Positions 1 through 11,698 of a DNA stretch of 64,000 nucleotides are shown piece after piece; the first letter of the stretch is position 1; every line of letters starts with the position of its first letter. A model generated the notes under the pieces. The model did no database searches. It saw only the letters and a program-made list of their open reading frames with translations, and was not told the DNA's origin. The position numbers and the translations under genes were made by a program. This DNA is from Perkinsus olseni. Lineage: Eukaryota; Perkinsozoa; Perkinsida; Perkinsidae. The stretch lies in contig JABANP010000076.1 in assembly GCA_013115135.1 (NCBI GenBank), positions 62,001 through 126,000 on the forward strand, in the 5' to 3' direction.

Positions 1-33
1 TACGGTTGTCAAAATGTGAGATGGGAAGCTTAC

Positions 34-1531
34 CTGCGACAAGCCACCAACCACGGTTGTGACCAGAGCCAATCCAGTAACATACAGAGTAGTCTGACCC
101 TTGGCGATCAATACCACCCCGATGGAGAGCGCTACACATGACTGTGATAGTAGAAGAGCCGCGTAGCCACTGCGTGTGGCGACATTACCTGAAAGGGAGA
201 AGCTCTACTATCAGCTCCGAAGGGCAACCCGCACCGCAAGGACAGAGGAATAGTTAATAGGTGTACGACTAGCGCAGCAGGGAGACCGTCGAAAATGCGC
301 GCGGCTAAACTCACCAATGGAGCTGTATCGCATTAATAGTGTCAATGCCGACATCCCAATCATGGCAAGGATCGCGAACAAGAAACCAAGCAAGGGGTGG
401 GATTCGCTAGAAGGCCCATCAGCAGTAGAGGGAGCGGCATCATTGCCGAGGGTGGAAACTATCATACCAGCAACCGCCTGAAGGGAGAAACTCATCGCGT
501 GAGCCACGATGAGCCACGAGTGATTCGTAAAGCACCAAAACTTACCATTGTTATGAGAGCCGCATGCTGTCGGCCAAGTCGCTCTCGGAAAACAAAGTGA
601 CCGTACAAACTCACCGTGACGACCGTGGAGCTAACGATAGCAGCAATGGGACCTGTGGGGACGAAGTGTCAGCAAGTGGAATACTCAAAAAAGGTTCTGA
701 CACATCATCGGACAACACCATTCCTTTGATGAACTTCAACGATATGGATCGAAGGCTTCGGGTCGAAGCTCGTGACACAGAAATGAAGACAGGCCGAGGA
801 CACCACCACCTTCGAATCCAGGTCTTACCCTTGTTAGCCGGAGAGGAAAGTGCAAAGGCTTGTTTAATGAGAGTAGAGGATGCCGCAAGGATGAGCCCTT
901 CGGAGAGCGTCAATAACTTAGTCATCATCGTAACAGGGCTAGTGGTAGGCGATTTGCTCCAGATGAGCTCGAAGCGTCCGTAGACAATCCAGTGAGGCAC
1001 GTAGCAAATCAAACCTGCAAAGAACGGCGCACTCAGAACTCCTCGGAAATAACAAAAACCTCAGAGTAACGCAGAACGCTTCCCCGTACTGTAGAGGCAT
1101 CCGGTGACACATACTGCGATCGGTGGTTACCTGGGACTCCACCGACCAGCCACATGATGACCATCATCTGCCACTGGGCTGCTTGTATATTCTCGGTCTC
1201 GACTTCGTCCGTAATGAGGCCACCAGTGTATCTGACAGATACTATTTGTCAAGCCTCGATGCCTTCTGGCGAACGTGTGAAACAACCACGCTATAATGAG
1301 ACCAAGTAGCAAGACAGCTGTTGCCCTGCTGGAGAGTCGTCATGGGCCATCGTCAATGATATAGAGCTATCGGAGAACAATTTCATCGCCAAGTAGAAAA
1401 GCCCAGCAGTACCCAACACAGTAGTTGAAAAGGCCGTAGCCGATCAAGGCAATGATCGAAAACCCGACACATTTGGCCAAGCCCGCAGTGGAGCTGTCTT
1501 GCTTGGAGCTTTTGCCGAGCAGCATGTGCAT
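34..1531 (-). CDS. DMT-superfamily-like multi-TM transporter, copy A (3' end cut by window)
   Basis: Multi-exon minus-strand gene, one of four paralogues here. Exon 1 (1531-1413) starts MHMLLGKSSKQDSS and carries the first membrane helix (SIIALIGYGLFNYCVG). Exon 2 (1231-1131) encodes QWQMMVIMWLVGGVP. Further exons lie at 1014-829 (ICYVPHWIVYGRFELIWSK), 652-546 (VVTVSLYGHFVFRE), 477-315 (GFLFAILAMIGMSALTLL) and 189-34. The last helical exon lies beyond position 1. Alternating hydrophobic segments and short loops resemble 10-TM drug/metabolite transporters (EamA/TMEM144-like), probably moving a small metabolite across a membrane; the substrate is unknown. Exon 2 is 101 nt with phases 2/1, exactly as in copy D, which supports the splice model. 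No frame break was seen in this copy. Family assignment is by general pattern, not by a signature motif. Confidence 0.6.
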
Positions 1532-2343
1532 GAATGGGGCCAGTTATATAAACTACCGTAGATAAGCTTTTCAGAGAGGCCTTCTTCAGAAATTCACATC
1601 CTTTTTCCATCACCGACCTTCAATACTAGCGTCATTGTGCTACATTCACTCGCTCTCGGGACGCCACGTCTCCTAGCTTCGCTCGTCAGGCAACTAGCAT
1701 ATTCTTTGATTCTATGGTTTCTGTCAATTGGCTTTCTCTGCTGTTTCTCATAGGCATCGAACAGGTCACACCGCGGCCTGAACCTAGCGTACCGTTCGTT
1801 TCAGACGACTCTTGCTTGCGGCCCCGTTAAAGAAGCTGTTTTACGCTACAGAGGTGCCGCGTGTCTGACAGGAACGTGGGCAGCGTTGAATCATGTGTAT
1901 CGATTGCCTCTACATCGAGTCGCTGGCACCTCGTATGCTGATAGCATATGGAACAAGTAGAGCAAATGCTCATGCCCTCCGTGGAGTCAAACTCACTAGC
2001 TTGCGTGAGCATACCGTAGCATGATTGTGAGGTCGGATGTTGCACCACCTCCCTCGAACTTGTCAACGCAACAAACCAGAGCCTTTCAAAAGTACGTAAC
2101 ATGACGGATAGTCAATAAGAAGAAACACACTCACGCTAGAGTAGAAGTGAACTGAGACGAGCGAGGTTCGAATGATAGCCAAACATGAAAGCAGGAGAGT
2201 CCAACTAATAGCTGAAGGCGTCCAGGTTAACCAGAAGTTTTGAAGCAGCAGATCTCGACAACTTGAATAGACGTAGAACGAATAATATCGAGCTTTACGT
2301 AGACGGTTCTAAAGGCGGATAGCACACCGTAGTTCCCGTCGAG
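1532..2343. other. Intergenic stretch between transporter copies A and B
   Basis: Only short overlapping reading frames without paralogue or domain support. The minus-strand frame at 1827-2102 is not recognisable. I see no convincing gene, RNA or repeat. Confidence 0.5.
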
Positions 2344-4140
2344 TCAAATCGGTGAAATCTTTGAGTCCGCGAGGAGGGAATCTCCCACACCGTAGGGATC
2401 ATGCCTCAAGATAGCTTCCTTGGTCGATACCTCCAGTCCTTTTGGAGGTATGAGGGCGCTCAACAAAACGGCAAGGAGGATGACGGACATGCCAATCAGC
2501 TGTGTAGTTCCCGGAATGAAGCCGTCTATAGCGAGGTTCAACAACAGGACAATAACCGGGTTAGCCGAGCATATGACTTTCACGAGACTGGTCATGGGGT
2601 ATGCAAGTGCTTCGTTCATAGCGAAGATCCCAATCGACTGAAACAACACGTGATGCTCCACCGTTACGGTTGTCAAAATAAAGGCATAGAAGTCTCACCT
2701 GCGACAAGCCACCAACCACGGTTGTGACCAGAGCCAATCCAGTAACATACAGAGTAGTCTGACCTTCGGCGATCAATACCACCCCGATGGAGAGCGCTAC
2801 ACATGACTGTGATAGTAGAAGAGCCGCGTAGCCACTGCGTGTGGCGACATTACCTGAAAAGGAGAAGGTCAACTATCTTAGTTTGGAGAAAAGTTCATAG
2901 CCCGATGAATAGCCAAGGGACGCATCACCAGAGGAAAGATAGGCCCTAGCCGAAGACACGACTGAACTCACCAATGGAGTTGTATCTCATGAGTAGTGTC
3001 AATGCTGATATCCCAAACACGGCCAGAATCGCGAACAAGAAACCCAGAGGGGAGTGAGATTCACTCGAGTGTCCATCGCTAGCAGCAGAGGGGACGACAT
3101 AAGTCCCGACAGTCGAAATGATCATACCAGCGACCGCCTGAGGGTAGAAGTTTCCATCAGCAACACTACAGGCGCTAGAGTTGGGTATGTGAATCCTCAC
3201 CATGATGATGAGAACTGTATGCTCTCGATCAAGTAGTTCTCGGAACACAAAATGACCGTACAGACTCACGGTAACAACCGTGGAGCTGACGATAGCGGCA
3301 ACGGGACCTGGGGGAGAATGAGCGGCTAGAAACATTTTTCCGTACTACGGTTAGATCTAATCGGTGAACTTCGAGGACATGCGCTAACACCTCGGACTCC
3401 GAACAAATGACTAACGACTTTGCAGCAGAGAGTCCCTAACTATGCACATCGTCAAGAATCTAACTACAACTCACACACAGAGACTAACATGACTCCTACC
3501 CTTGTCTGCTGGGGAGGCAAAATTGAAGGCTTGTTTGACGAGAGTAGAAGATGCCGCCAGGATAAGTCCGCCAGAGAGTGCAAAGATCGTAGTCGTCGTG
3601 GCGACAGTGCCTCTGCTAGCTGACTTGCTCCAGATCAGCTCGAAGCGTCCGTACACCACCCAGTGAGACACGTAGCAAAGCAAACCTGTAGAGAACTCCA
3701 TGCACGTGGACCGTAACTAGATCCCCGCGAGATATTCTGAAATCTTTCAACACCACTGGCTAAGAGCGAAAGCTACCTGGGACTCCACCGACCAACCACA
3801 TGATGACCATCATCTGCCACTGAGCTGCTTGGACATGCTCGTATTCAACTTCATGGGTAATGAGGCTTCCAGCGGACCTGCCAAGGCGAAAAAAAGTTGG
3901 AGCGACCGGGAAGGCGACGTCGAAGGACTCTATAGGTCAACCGATAGCGCCTGATGATGCTATCAAGAAAGCCCAAGAGAAATGAGGAGACGGGACGATT
4001 TGATAACAGCCCAGACTTGCCCAAGACAGTAATTGAAAAGACCGTAGCCGAGCAGGGCAATTGTCGAAAGTCCCACGCATTTAGCCAAGCTCGCAGTGGA
4101 GCTGCCTTTGCTTGAAGCCTTTGCCGAGCGGCATGTGCAT
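2344..4140 (-). CDS. DMT-superfamily-like transporter, copy B (frame break in exon 1)
   Basis: Second paralogue, in tandem with copy A. Start MHMPLGKGF at 4140. Exons follow the same order as copy A: HEVEYEHVQAAQWQMMVIMW (about 3880-3780), LLCYVSHWVVYGRFELIWSK (3690-3500), SSTVVTVSLYGHFVFREL, the AVAGMIIS exon (about 3140-2975), a helical exon near-identical to copy A (about 2855-2697) and the last exon 2637-2344 (SIGIFAMNEALAYP to the stop). Relative to copy A, exon 1 has one extra base near 4101-4112 (CAAAGGCAG against CAAGACAG), which ends the frame after about 20 codons. It is therefore either a pseudogene or a consensus error; the rest is open and well conserved. Intron 1 appears to use a GC-AG donor (GG|GCAAGT), consistent with the phase-2 junction of the other copies. 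Confidence 0.55.
2664..2868. repeat. Near-identical duplicate of positions 1-195
   Basis: The stretch from the intron through the penultimate helical exon of copy B matches the start of the window (copy A) almost base for base. Shared text includes the exon ending GTAACATACAGAGTAGTCTG and the splice acceptor side. Flanking exons of A and B are clearly more diverged, so this segment was either duplicated recently or homogenised by gene conversion. Confidence 0.8.
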
Positions 4141-4790
4141 TGACAGACTCACAACTGTGGAAGATACACTTCTCACGAGATATGATCAGAACCTGCTGTT
4201 AGTTCAAGTTCACGACCATCCTCCCGCCATCGAGACTAGCGTTGTTGTGTTCAATCCGTGGTCTTCGAATCGCCGCGTCCTCTAGCGTCGTTCGACGTCA
4301 CTGTGACTCGGGTACGATACAATCGGTGTGAGAGATGCTTTGCCGCGGTAGTATACACGGACTCAGTGCGCCATTGTTCGAGCAACTCGCTTCTGCGAAC
4401 TTTGCAAAATCGGAGTGACAAGTTTCTGTCGAGTCCGGCTCAAAGTCGAAGCAACGTCATGACCACAAGATGTGCCGAATCTGAGCCTGGCAACGGAATG
4501 TCGTCTCTCCCTCTCCACTAGAATTGAACCCAAAACACCTTGTGTCGAAAAAACAAGACTAACCACCTGGGTATTGATGAGAAAAGAAAGATGTGAGAAG
4601 TATCGTCTTCGACTGAACGGCAGGAAAACACGAAGTCAGACAAAGAAAACACGAGATTAAACGAATTGAGCAGAATTTAGACGTCAAACACTTTCACACC
4701 GGACATGTTGGCGGGCACCTGCCGCGATAAAACAACGACTGACTTTGGGCCAGCCGGGGCTCAAACTCATCCTGCCGGAGAGGAGCCTTG
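4141..4790. other. Intergenic stretch upstream of transporter copy B
   Basis: Short frames only (for example plus 4258-4521 and minus 4363-4566), with no domain, paralogue or splice support. Nothing recognised. Confidence 0.5.
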
Positions 4791-6403
4791 TCAAGAAGCG
4801 TGAATGAACGAGTAGATGAGCGCGGGATGGTGATAAGTAAAAATAACCGCAAAATCTAAGCGGATCCATCCCGGCTCTTCAATAGTGGCTTTGTTCAGGC
4901 TTCTTTCATTAGAGAGGGTGTTGCCTACACACACCGGTGGTGGGGCTAGCGTGCATAACATGACGCCAAGCATGATGATACTCATACCAACCAGCTGAGT
5001 GGTCCGAGGTAGGAGACCGTCCACGGCAAAATTGAGGCCCAGGACAATGATCGAGTTGGCCGAGACGATAACATTGACTAGACTGGTAGACGGGAAGGTC
5101 AAGGGCTATGTTCAAAGCCAAGAACCCAAAGGACTGAACATGCACGATGACAACTGGCCATAGTAGCCTCACAGCTTACCTGCATGAGCCCAGCGATGAC
5201 TGATAGAGTGACGACCTCGTTGGGAAGGACAGTCACTGGTAACTCGCCTCCGTCCTCGCTCTTGACAAAGATGTATCCTACGACGAGGGCTAGTGCAGAC
5301 TGAGCTAGCAGCCTTGCTGAATACCCACTCCAGCTTGACACATGACCTGAACGTCAAACCTAACCGGGCGAGCGACGACGCGATATCCCTACCCAAGGAA
5401 CTGTAACGAATCAGTATTGTAGTTGCGGCCATACCGATCATAGAGAGAACCTGAGAAGACGAAGGTACACGAACAGGCAGAAGAATATCAGGACACTTGC
5501 ACGCGATAAAGGCGGGAGGACGCCCAATTCACACCGCGCTCACCGCGAACGCAAATCCTAGAGCTGCATGGCCCTTAGTCTCCGTAGCAGCAATTTGATT
5601 CTCTACTGGAGTTTGGGCCTCCGGGACTGAGAGCGGATATGAGAACGCCGATGATAACCTGTAGTAGACAACAACGTAAAGCGGGACAGGCGTTGTGATA
5701 TTGGCGGAAAGTTCATAGTGATCTTACTATTCCTATGAGCAGAGCGTGGCGTCTGCTCAGGAGCTCATGGAATACGAAATGACCGTACAGACTGACAATG
5801 ATTATCGTCGAACCAACGATAGCGGTAATCGGGCCTGAACAACGGGAACAACGGAAAAACTCGAAAGTGACATGCGGTGAGACAACAATAGGGACTCACC
5901 TTTATCAGCAGGAGAGGAGAAGACAAAGGCCTTCTTCATGAGGCTAACCGAAACTCCCAGACCAACTCCACCCATGAGTGTAAGAAGCTTCGATGACGCA
6001 GTGATGCTCGCTGAGCTACCACACCCAGACTCTGGCCAGAAGAATTCAATCTTGCCAGCACGTGCCCAGTGAAGAACATAGCATACCAGACCTGAACGAC
6101 GAGGATTTCTCATGGCTCGAAATACTGAGTGAACTTACCGGGAACTCCGCCGGACAACCACAGGATGACCATCATCTTCCATTCCGCGCCGACCGCGTAA
6201 TACGTTTCGACCGAGCGCTCCAATTGGCTTGTAGCATACCTGATGAATAGCCGCCGATCACCAGGCACGAATGGCCACAAGAAGATATCGCACCCTATGA
6301 GATAGTTGGTAATGCCAAACCCAAGCATGGCCAGCATAGCGTAGCCGATACACTTTACAGAGGTTCTGCGTGCATCCGTGGGGAGAACGTGTTCAACGGC
6401 CAT
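4791..6403 (-). CDS. DMT-superfamily-like transporter, copy C (frame break in last exon)
   Basis: Third paralogue, closest to copy D. Start MAVEHVLPTDARR at 6403 (an in-frame ATG at 6448 is the alternative). Exon 1 carries GYAMLAMLGFGITNYLIG. Later exons carry SVETYYAVGAEWKMMVILW, CYVLHWARAGKIEFFW, LMKKAFVFSSPADKG, a helix ending IGMAATTILIRYSSLG (about 5390-5450) and SWSGYSARLLAQSALALVVG (about 5340-5190). In the last exon the frame LALNIAL must jump one base at 5103-5097 (CTTGACC) to continue TFPSTSLVNVIVSANSIIVL, the order seen in copies B and D. So an extra base, a pseudogene or recoding must be invoked. The C-terminal tail after about 4925 is not conserved, and the stop could lie earlier than 4791. 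Confidence 0.55.
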
Positions 6404-6448
6404 GTTGTTGTTCACTGGTTGAAGGGTTTCTGAAATTGGGTATTGCAA

Positions 6449-7844
6449 CCTTCGACTCTCCCTTAAGCGAGATCAACCAGGGTGTGTGAAAATTTCTAGC
6501 TTATCGAGGATCCGCCACTCTGAGAACGCGGTATGACAGCCTTCCTAGCTATTGGGGACAGCGAGTGTTTGCGACATGATGAGTGCTTCAGTTCGTAACA
6601 TAGAACCCTCTTGATGACGCGCTTGCTAACCACGAGTCTGTGCACAGCCGCCGCAGTTGTGTCAGTGAATTCTGCCGACACGAAAGGAGGTGCCTTAGGT
6701 TTGCCGTACCCTTATGTCTGAGTGGTACAGTCCTGGCCCGATAAACTAGCCTAAGCTAATCCCTGTTGAACCAAGGTCCATCGGTGATAGTCTGACTAAA
6801 CCGCTCTGACTAAACGTTGGACTTCAAGCATACACCACAGAAAGACTCTAGGAGAACCTTTCGACCAATCTCCAGTTTCCTAGGCGTCGCCACTGAGACG
6901 CAGCACTCCGACGGTCCCGCGACGAGCGTATCAACTACAAACGCAACTAGCCTCGACACAGGTGAAACACAGAATCGCTAGTGCCAAAGTTACTATCAGG
7001 AAGCACACCAACGACCGAAGGCTGTTCGCACTTGCCTGTCGCATGGTCGACGTTAGTTGGAGTCTTCGTCAAAGCGGGCTTTGCAGTGCCAGAGCTACGA
7101 AACAGCAAGTGTGAAGTACCTCAGGATCTATCACCATGACCCGCGTGGGGAGTCGACTCCGAGCGTTGTCTGAACGGAGTGCTGGATGGAACGGCTCAAC
7201 CAACGCCCTCGATCTGCTAGATAGCGCTGCTTCCCTGTATTGTGATAGCGCAGTCGGCTAGCGCATAGGTCATACCGAACCCATATTCGGAATGAAGGGT
7301 TTCACCGGGGAGTAGAGGTGCTGGGCGCAAGTTCGCAGAACTCCACCAATGGCTTCCTCTGAAGTACGCCAGCGGCTGGCTGCCTTCGTGTCGTTTACTA
7401 GCGCACGACCACGCGGAGATGGATCATCGTCGACACTGATTGTTGATCTCATCTGGGATGGTCATTGTTGACCTGCTCTTCGACACTGAGGCACTTCTTG
7501 GCGGCTTCACCCGCCGCAACCCCACCAAGTTCGTCGCCTCTCAGGCGAACCGGGGTGATCCTCCGTACTCCGCGGCGAGTTGTTTCTTGGCAAGTGTTAC
7601 AGCGGCCGTTATAGCGATTACGGAATCGTTTCAGTATGTCACGCATTTTGACGCGTACAGTACGCGGCGTACTCCCAGCTCAATTGTCTATCTCTCGTAC
7701 GGAATACCGAGTAGGATCTAGCTATGGTCGTGAACAATCCGTTGCAATAAAGCCCTCCCATTTCAATCATTTTATTCCGTTCCCTCAAGAACTCCTATCC
7801 TTCACTCCAAACGAACTGTCGCACAAATTCTTGACGCGCCTTCG
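6449..7844. other. About 1.4 kb without a supported gene
   Basis: Frames at plus 7440-7721 and minus 7646-7449 overlap each other and neither has recognisable motifs. A minus-strand gene starting near 7771 (MIEMGGLYCNGLF) is possible but unsupported. No RNA gene or repeat seen. Confidence 0.45.
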
Positions 7845-7860
7845 TCACGCGCCACAAAAT
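7845..7860 (-). promoter_or_regulatory. Copy of the recurrent GGCGCG element
   Basis: Minus-strand reading ATTTTGTGGCGCGTGA, a close match to the element consensus TTTCGTGGCGCGTGA. On the minus strand an AG-type acceptor (TGTGCGACAG) follows about 22 bases further on. The host gene, if any, is unresolved. Function unknown. Confidence 0.5.
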
Positions 7861-8026
7861 AACCGTGGATTTTCCAGTAGAATCCGTACTCCAATTTTTC
7901 CGCACGTGTCCAGGAAATTTTTCTCCATGGTTCCCCGCTCCTGAGTTCCGGAATTCCGCTCATCACCTCGGTGCGTTGTTAGCATCCCTAGTTTGCATTT
8001 CAGGAACGCTGTTCTCTCCACTAACC

Positions 8027-8525
8027 ATGGCCGTCGAGCGCACGTTGATGTCCTTACTAGCTTTAATCGGCCAAGTGCGAGGGCCCCAGGTTGACACGTC
8101 CGAGATGCTCCACGGGGCGTCTGGTTCCTTGCAACCGATCATCCCCGGGCCGCTTCCCAGTGGCATTCAGGTCTTTGCCTACGACGCTTTTACGGACACT
8201 TGCTTTGTGGTTACCGATGACGGAGATCCCGTAATGACGTTCCAGGCGAAGAGTACCACTTTCACCAAAGAGTGTCCATTGTGGTGTGGTCGAATACGAG
8301 TTGTAAGACACGTTTTCTTTGCTTTTTTGTCGCTGTGCTGATATTGGACTTGCCACCGCGCTCACCCTGTCCACTGAGGATTATTCTGATGCTTCTTTTC
8401 AGCCAGAACGGTTATGCCAGCGGATTCAAAGTTAACGGGTTTCCGCGTATCTTCGCCTCGAACATCAAGGATCCGATGAAGGCTGATGCCGGTTTTGGGC
8501 TGGCGTCAAGGGATGACCGAGAATA
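8027..8525 (+). CDS. Small secreted protein S1 (tandem family)
   Basis: Two-exon gene. Exon 1 starts MAVERTLMSLLALIGQVRG, which reads as a cleavable signal peptide, and continues to TFTKECPLW before a GTAAGA donor at about 8303. Exon 2 (from about 8402, after CTTTTCAG) encodes QNGYASGFKVNGFPRIFAS, then NIKDPMKADAGFGL and the stop. The next gene is a paralogue with the same order: signal, PLPxG, DTCxVV, TF...STTF, CPLW-like and NGY...G motifs. At the junction the literal frame (CGRIRV) is one base off the phase exon 2 needs, so a +1 discrepancy or divergent splicing exists near 8285. Unknown family, likely an extracellular or secretory-pathway protein. No transmembrane segment other than the signal. 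Confidence 0.55.
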
Positions 8526-9112
8526 ACATCTGTAAGCGTGGCGTGAGTATAATCGAGGACCGCTTACGCGGGCTCGCGGGCTCCTTCGATACCCGTATCT
8601 GCTCGAGGATGCAAGAGTTGTTCTCTGGTGTATTGCATGGTTGAGATGGTATTGCAGTTGAGCACATCACGAGTCTGTATTGCTGTTGTTGTCCACCTTG
8701 CATGCCATTACGTCTTGTGGATGTTACTTAACGATCGACTTGTGTTGTCTGGGCAAGAAGGACCGACCGTAGCGCGCAGATCGATCGCATGGCGACTGTT
8801 TGCGATGCTCATTCATCGGGAGAGATGAGCTAGCGCTCCACTAGCGATATATGAGGTCCTTCTCAAGAAGTCCCTAGTCTCGCTATATTATCGTGTCCGT
8901 ATCGTGACGCTCGCCGAGCTCCCCCTTCTAAGAAAGGTAGCGCCCAGTCGGCATGGCGTCCATTGGGCTGAATGACGGGGCTGAGGACCGTACGATGAAC
9001 CACTCGGGTGTATGGTGGAGCATTTGACCAACTGACCGTTCGCAGGGAGCATGCGAGTGAAAAGGCTCTTGTCTGGTCTCTCTTGTTTAGCCGTTGTTGT
9101 CGCACATTTGTA

Positions 9113-9853
9113 ATGATGCTGGCACTTCTCCTGCTCCTTGTGCTGATCAGTCTTGTTCGTGGACCTACCCAACCGAGTTTTCACGACTACGACGGCATCC
9201 CCTTTCCTTCCTTGGCAGGTACCACTGGTACCGTACCAGGTTCCTGCCTCCGCAGGAGACTCACAAGTTGCCACCTCCGCCACTACCCGCTGGGACGCAA
9301 CTCCTTCCCTACGACCATGATACGGATACTTGTACAGTTGTCAGCACTAGCACGGCAGATCTCCTAACGTTCAAGACGATGAGCAGCACTTTCCTGAGCA
9401 GTGTCCTTTGTGGGAGGGTCAAATATGAGTTGTAAGTTGAACGCGCGGGCGTTGGCTCTCGGGCATTGCTAGCTTTCAGTTCTGCTTCTTTTCAGCGAGA
9501 ACGGTTATGGTATCGCCTTGAGTGTGGGCGGCAGAAGGCAGACATTCGCCTCGAGCATTGAGGACCCTATGATGGCGATGGCGGCATTTGGGATAAGGCG
9601 GAGGCCTGCCTCGCATTTCGATGATCTTGGGTTTGGAAGGGAGCTATTTGGCAGCGTGCTGAACTTTGCCTCGAACAGTGAGGATACTATGTCGGTTGTA
9701 GAGGGATATGGTTTGAAAGAGGAACCTGATGATACCGCCTGCGCCCGCGGCGTAGAGCTCATCCAGAGCCGCTTCGGATTAAGGGGTGTGGGGCTCCACG
9801 ATAAAATCTGTTTAGAGATGTCAAGATTGTTCTCAAGTGCGTTCAAGCGTTGA
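9113..9853 (+). CDS. Small secreted protein S2 (paralogue of S1, longer C-terminus)
   Basis: Three likely exons. Exon 1 begins MMLALLLLLVLISLVRGPTQ, a strong signal peptide, and ends near 9223. A short intron (about 37 nt) leads to ETHKLPPPPLPAGTQLLPYD and DTDTCTVV. After a GTAAGT donor at about 9434, exon 3 starts ENGYGIALSVGGRRQTFASS and runs to the stop at 9853. Exon 3 contains two related copies of a short motif, FASSIEDPMMAMAAFGI and NFASNSEDTMSVVEGYGL, matching FASNIKDPMKADAGFGL in S1; S2 thus has an internal duplication that S1 lacks. Function unknown; secreted location is inferred from the signal peptide. Confidence 0.6.
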
Positions 9854-10061
9854 AAGAGTTCTACTTCTCTGTTGTATTAGACCTGACGCAGCGACGACCG
9901 TTTGCCCTGTCGTTCGGGTCGACTGTCCGCATGTCAATACCTCTTGTTGATGTTTGAACCGAATTGCGTTGCATGTGCGGAGGCTTTCTACCGAAACCGC
10001 TCGCGAGTATTGAAACTGAAGGCTAGCCGCCGGGTGTAGTCTCTTTCGCCGCTACTGTGCT

Positions 10062-11698
10062 ATGGCAGTCTTGCCGCCGCCCATCCAAGAGAGCCCTAGG
10101 GTTGAAGCTTCCACTGTTTACTCCGGCAGATGCGTGGCCTACTCCTTCATCGCCATGTTCTGCTTCGGAGTCACCAACTACCTGATTGCGTGAGGATCCC
10201 CGAGAACAAGGGAGAGTTCAATATTCCCGAATTCAGAGTCGCCACTGGCGTCCTGGATAGCTCTGTGGAGACTTACTACGCCGTCGGTGCTGAGTGGAAG
10301 ATGCTCGCCATCATTTGGGGCGTGGGTGGCCTTCCAGGTACTATCGCTCAGTCGGGATCATTCGTAACCGTCGAGGTCGTTAGGCATGCTGTGTTGTGCG
10401 GGGCATTGGCTCCATGCTGGAAGAATAGAGCTTTTCTGGAGCGCTGAATTGGCTGATACGCCCACCATTACGTGGAAGACGAAGGCGCTAACCCTCATTG
10501 GAGGGCTTGGGCCTGGGAGTGTCCATGAGTCTGATGAAGAAGGCCTTCGTATTCACTTCACCGGCGGACAAAGGTGGTGACTTGTGTCCCCTCAGCCGGT
10601 GGAAGAGGCCCCTCTCGGTTGTAGGTCCAGTGAGCGCCGTGCTCTGTTCAACGATCATAGTCGTCAGCGTCTATGGTCACTTCATGTTTAGAGAACTGCT
10701 TAGCAAACGGCACGCACTTTTGATAGGAATAGTGAGTGGTGTGGTATGTCTAACATGTATCGTAACGCCTATTACCTAGGTTGTATGTGGCGTACTGATA
10801 TCAGCGCTTGGGCCAGGAGGCTCGACTAAGGCCGAGGACGAGGCAGCTGCGACTGGGCAGCAGTATCATGAAGCCTTAGGATTTATGTTTGCAGTAGAAA
10901 AGGGATCCTTATTACAAGCCCTGTGCCATCACTGTGATGATCAGATTCTTTCCATGCTTGCGTTTGCAGCCACCACGCTGTTGGTTCGATACAGCGCGAT
11001 TGGTGAGTGTCCTGCTGCTTCAGTCGTCATCGCTGAGTCGTCCCATCCGATGGGTTTCAGGCGGGGTGTCGACGTGGAGTGCCTTCTCAGCGAGGCTGCT
11101 CTCCCAAACAGCGATGGCTATCCTAGTTGGATACGCCTTTGTGAAGAGTGACGAGGGGAAGGAGCTGCCGCCGTTAGTGCTGCCCAATGAAGTAGTCGCT
11201 CTGGCGGTACTGGCAGGAACTACGCAGGTATGAGGAGTAAGGATGATGGTTTTCACCGACTGTGTGCTTCTGTGCGAAGCGCGAGAAAATCTCTATACAT
11301 CACACAGCCAGGGTCGTAGTCATGGTGGGCGTTTCCGCTCTGCCGTCAGTCGCGCCGCCAGAATTGACATAACCGGCTCGAGGAGTTCCTTGTCAGGTCA
11401 CTGGTTTCTTCGCCCTCAACCTAGCCCTCTCCTACCCCTACACCAGCTTAGTTAACGTGGTAGTCTCTGCCAACTCCATCGTCGTCTTGGGCCTCAACTT
11501 CGCTATCGATGGTCTGCTGCCTTGCCCTTCCCAATTGCTCGGGCATGCTCGTCATTCTGCTGGGTGTAACTCTCAGCTCGCTAGCGCCGCCTGCCCGAGG
11601 GCCAGAGACTTCGAATAAGCTCGCCCCGAGGAAGAGGCGTCCGAGGTCCTTCGAGTGGGGCGACCAACGAGAACCCCTCCTGAGACGATTCTCTATCT
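10062..11698 (+). CDS. DMT-superfamily-like transporter, copy D (two +1 breaks)
   Basis: Plus-strand paralogue. Exon 1, 10062-10189, MAVLPPPIQESPRVEAS then YSFIAMFCFGVTNYLIA; exon 2, 10237-10337 (101 nt), SVETYYAVGAEWKMLAIIWG; exon 3, 10384-10573; exon 4, 10625-10731, SVYGHFMFRELLSKRH; exon 5 from about 10780 (VVCGVLISALGPGGSTK); then LSMLAFAATTLLVRYSAIG, the exon with LLSQTAMAILVGYAFVK (to about 11227) and the last exon (NLALSYPYTSLVNVVVSANS). Exon phases match copy A. Two single extra bases interrupt the frame: CTTGGGC at 10506-10512 (before LGVSMSLMKKAFVF) and CTCGGGC at 11538-11544 (before MLVILLGVTLSSLAPP). Both lie in G runs, so homopolymer errors, decay and recoding are all possible. 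Confidence 0.6.
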
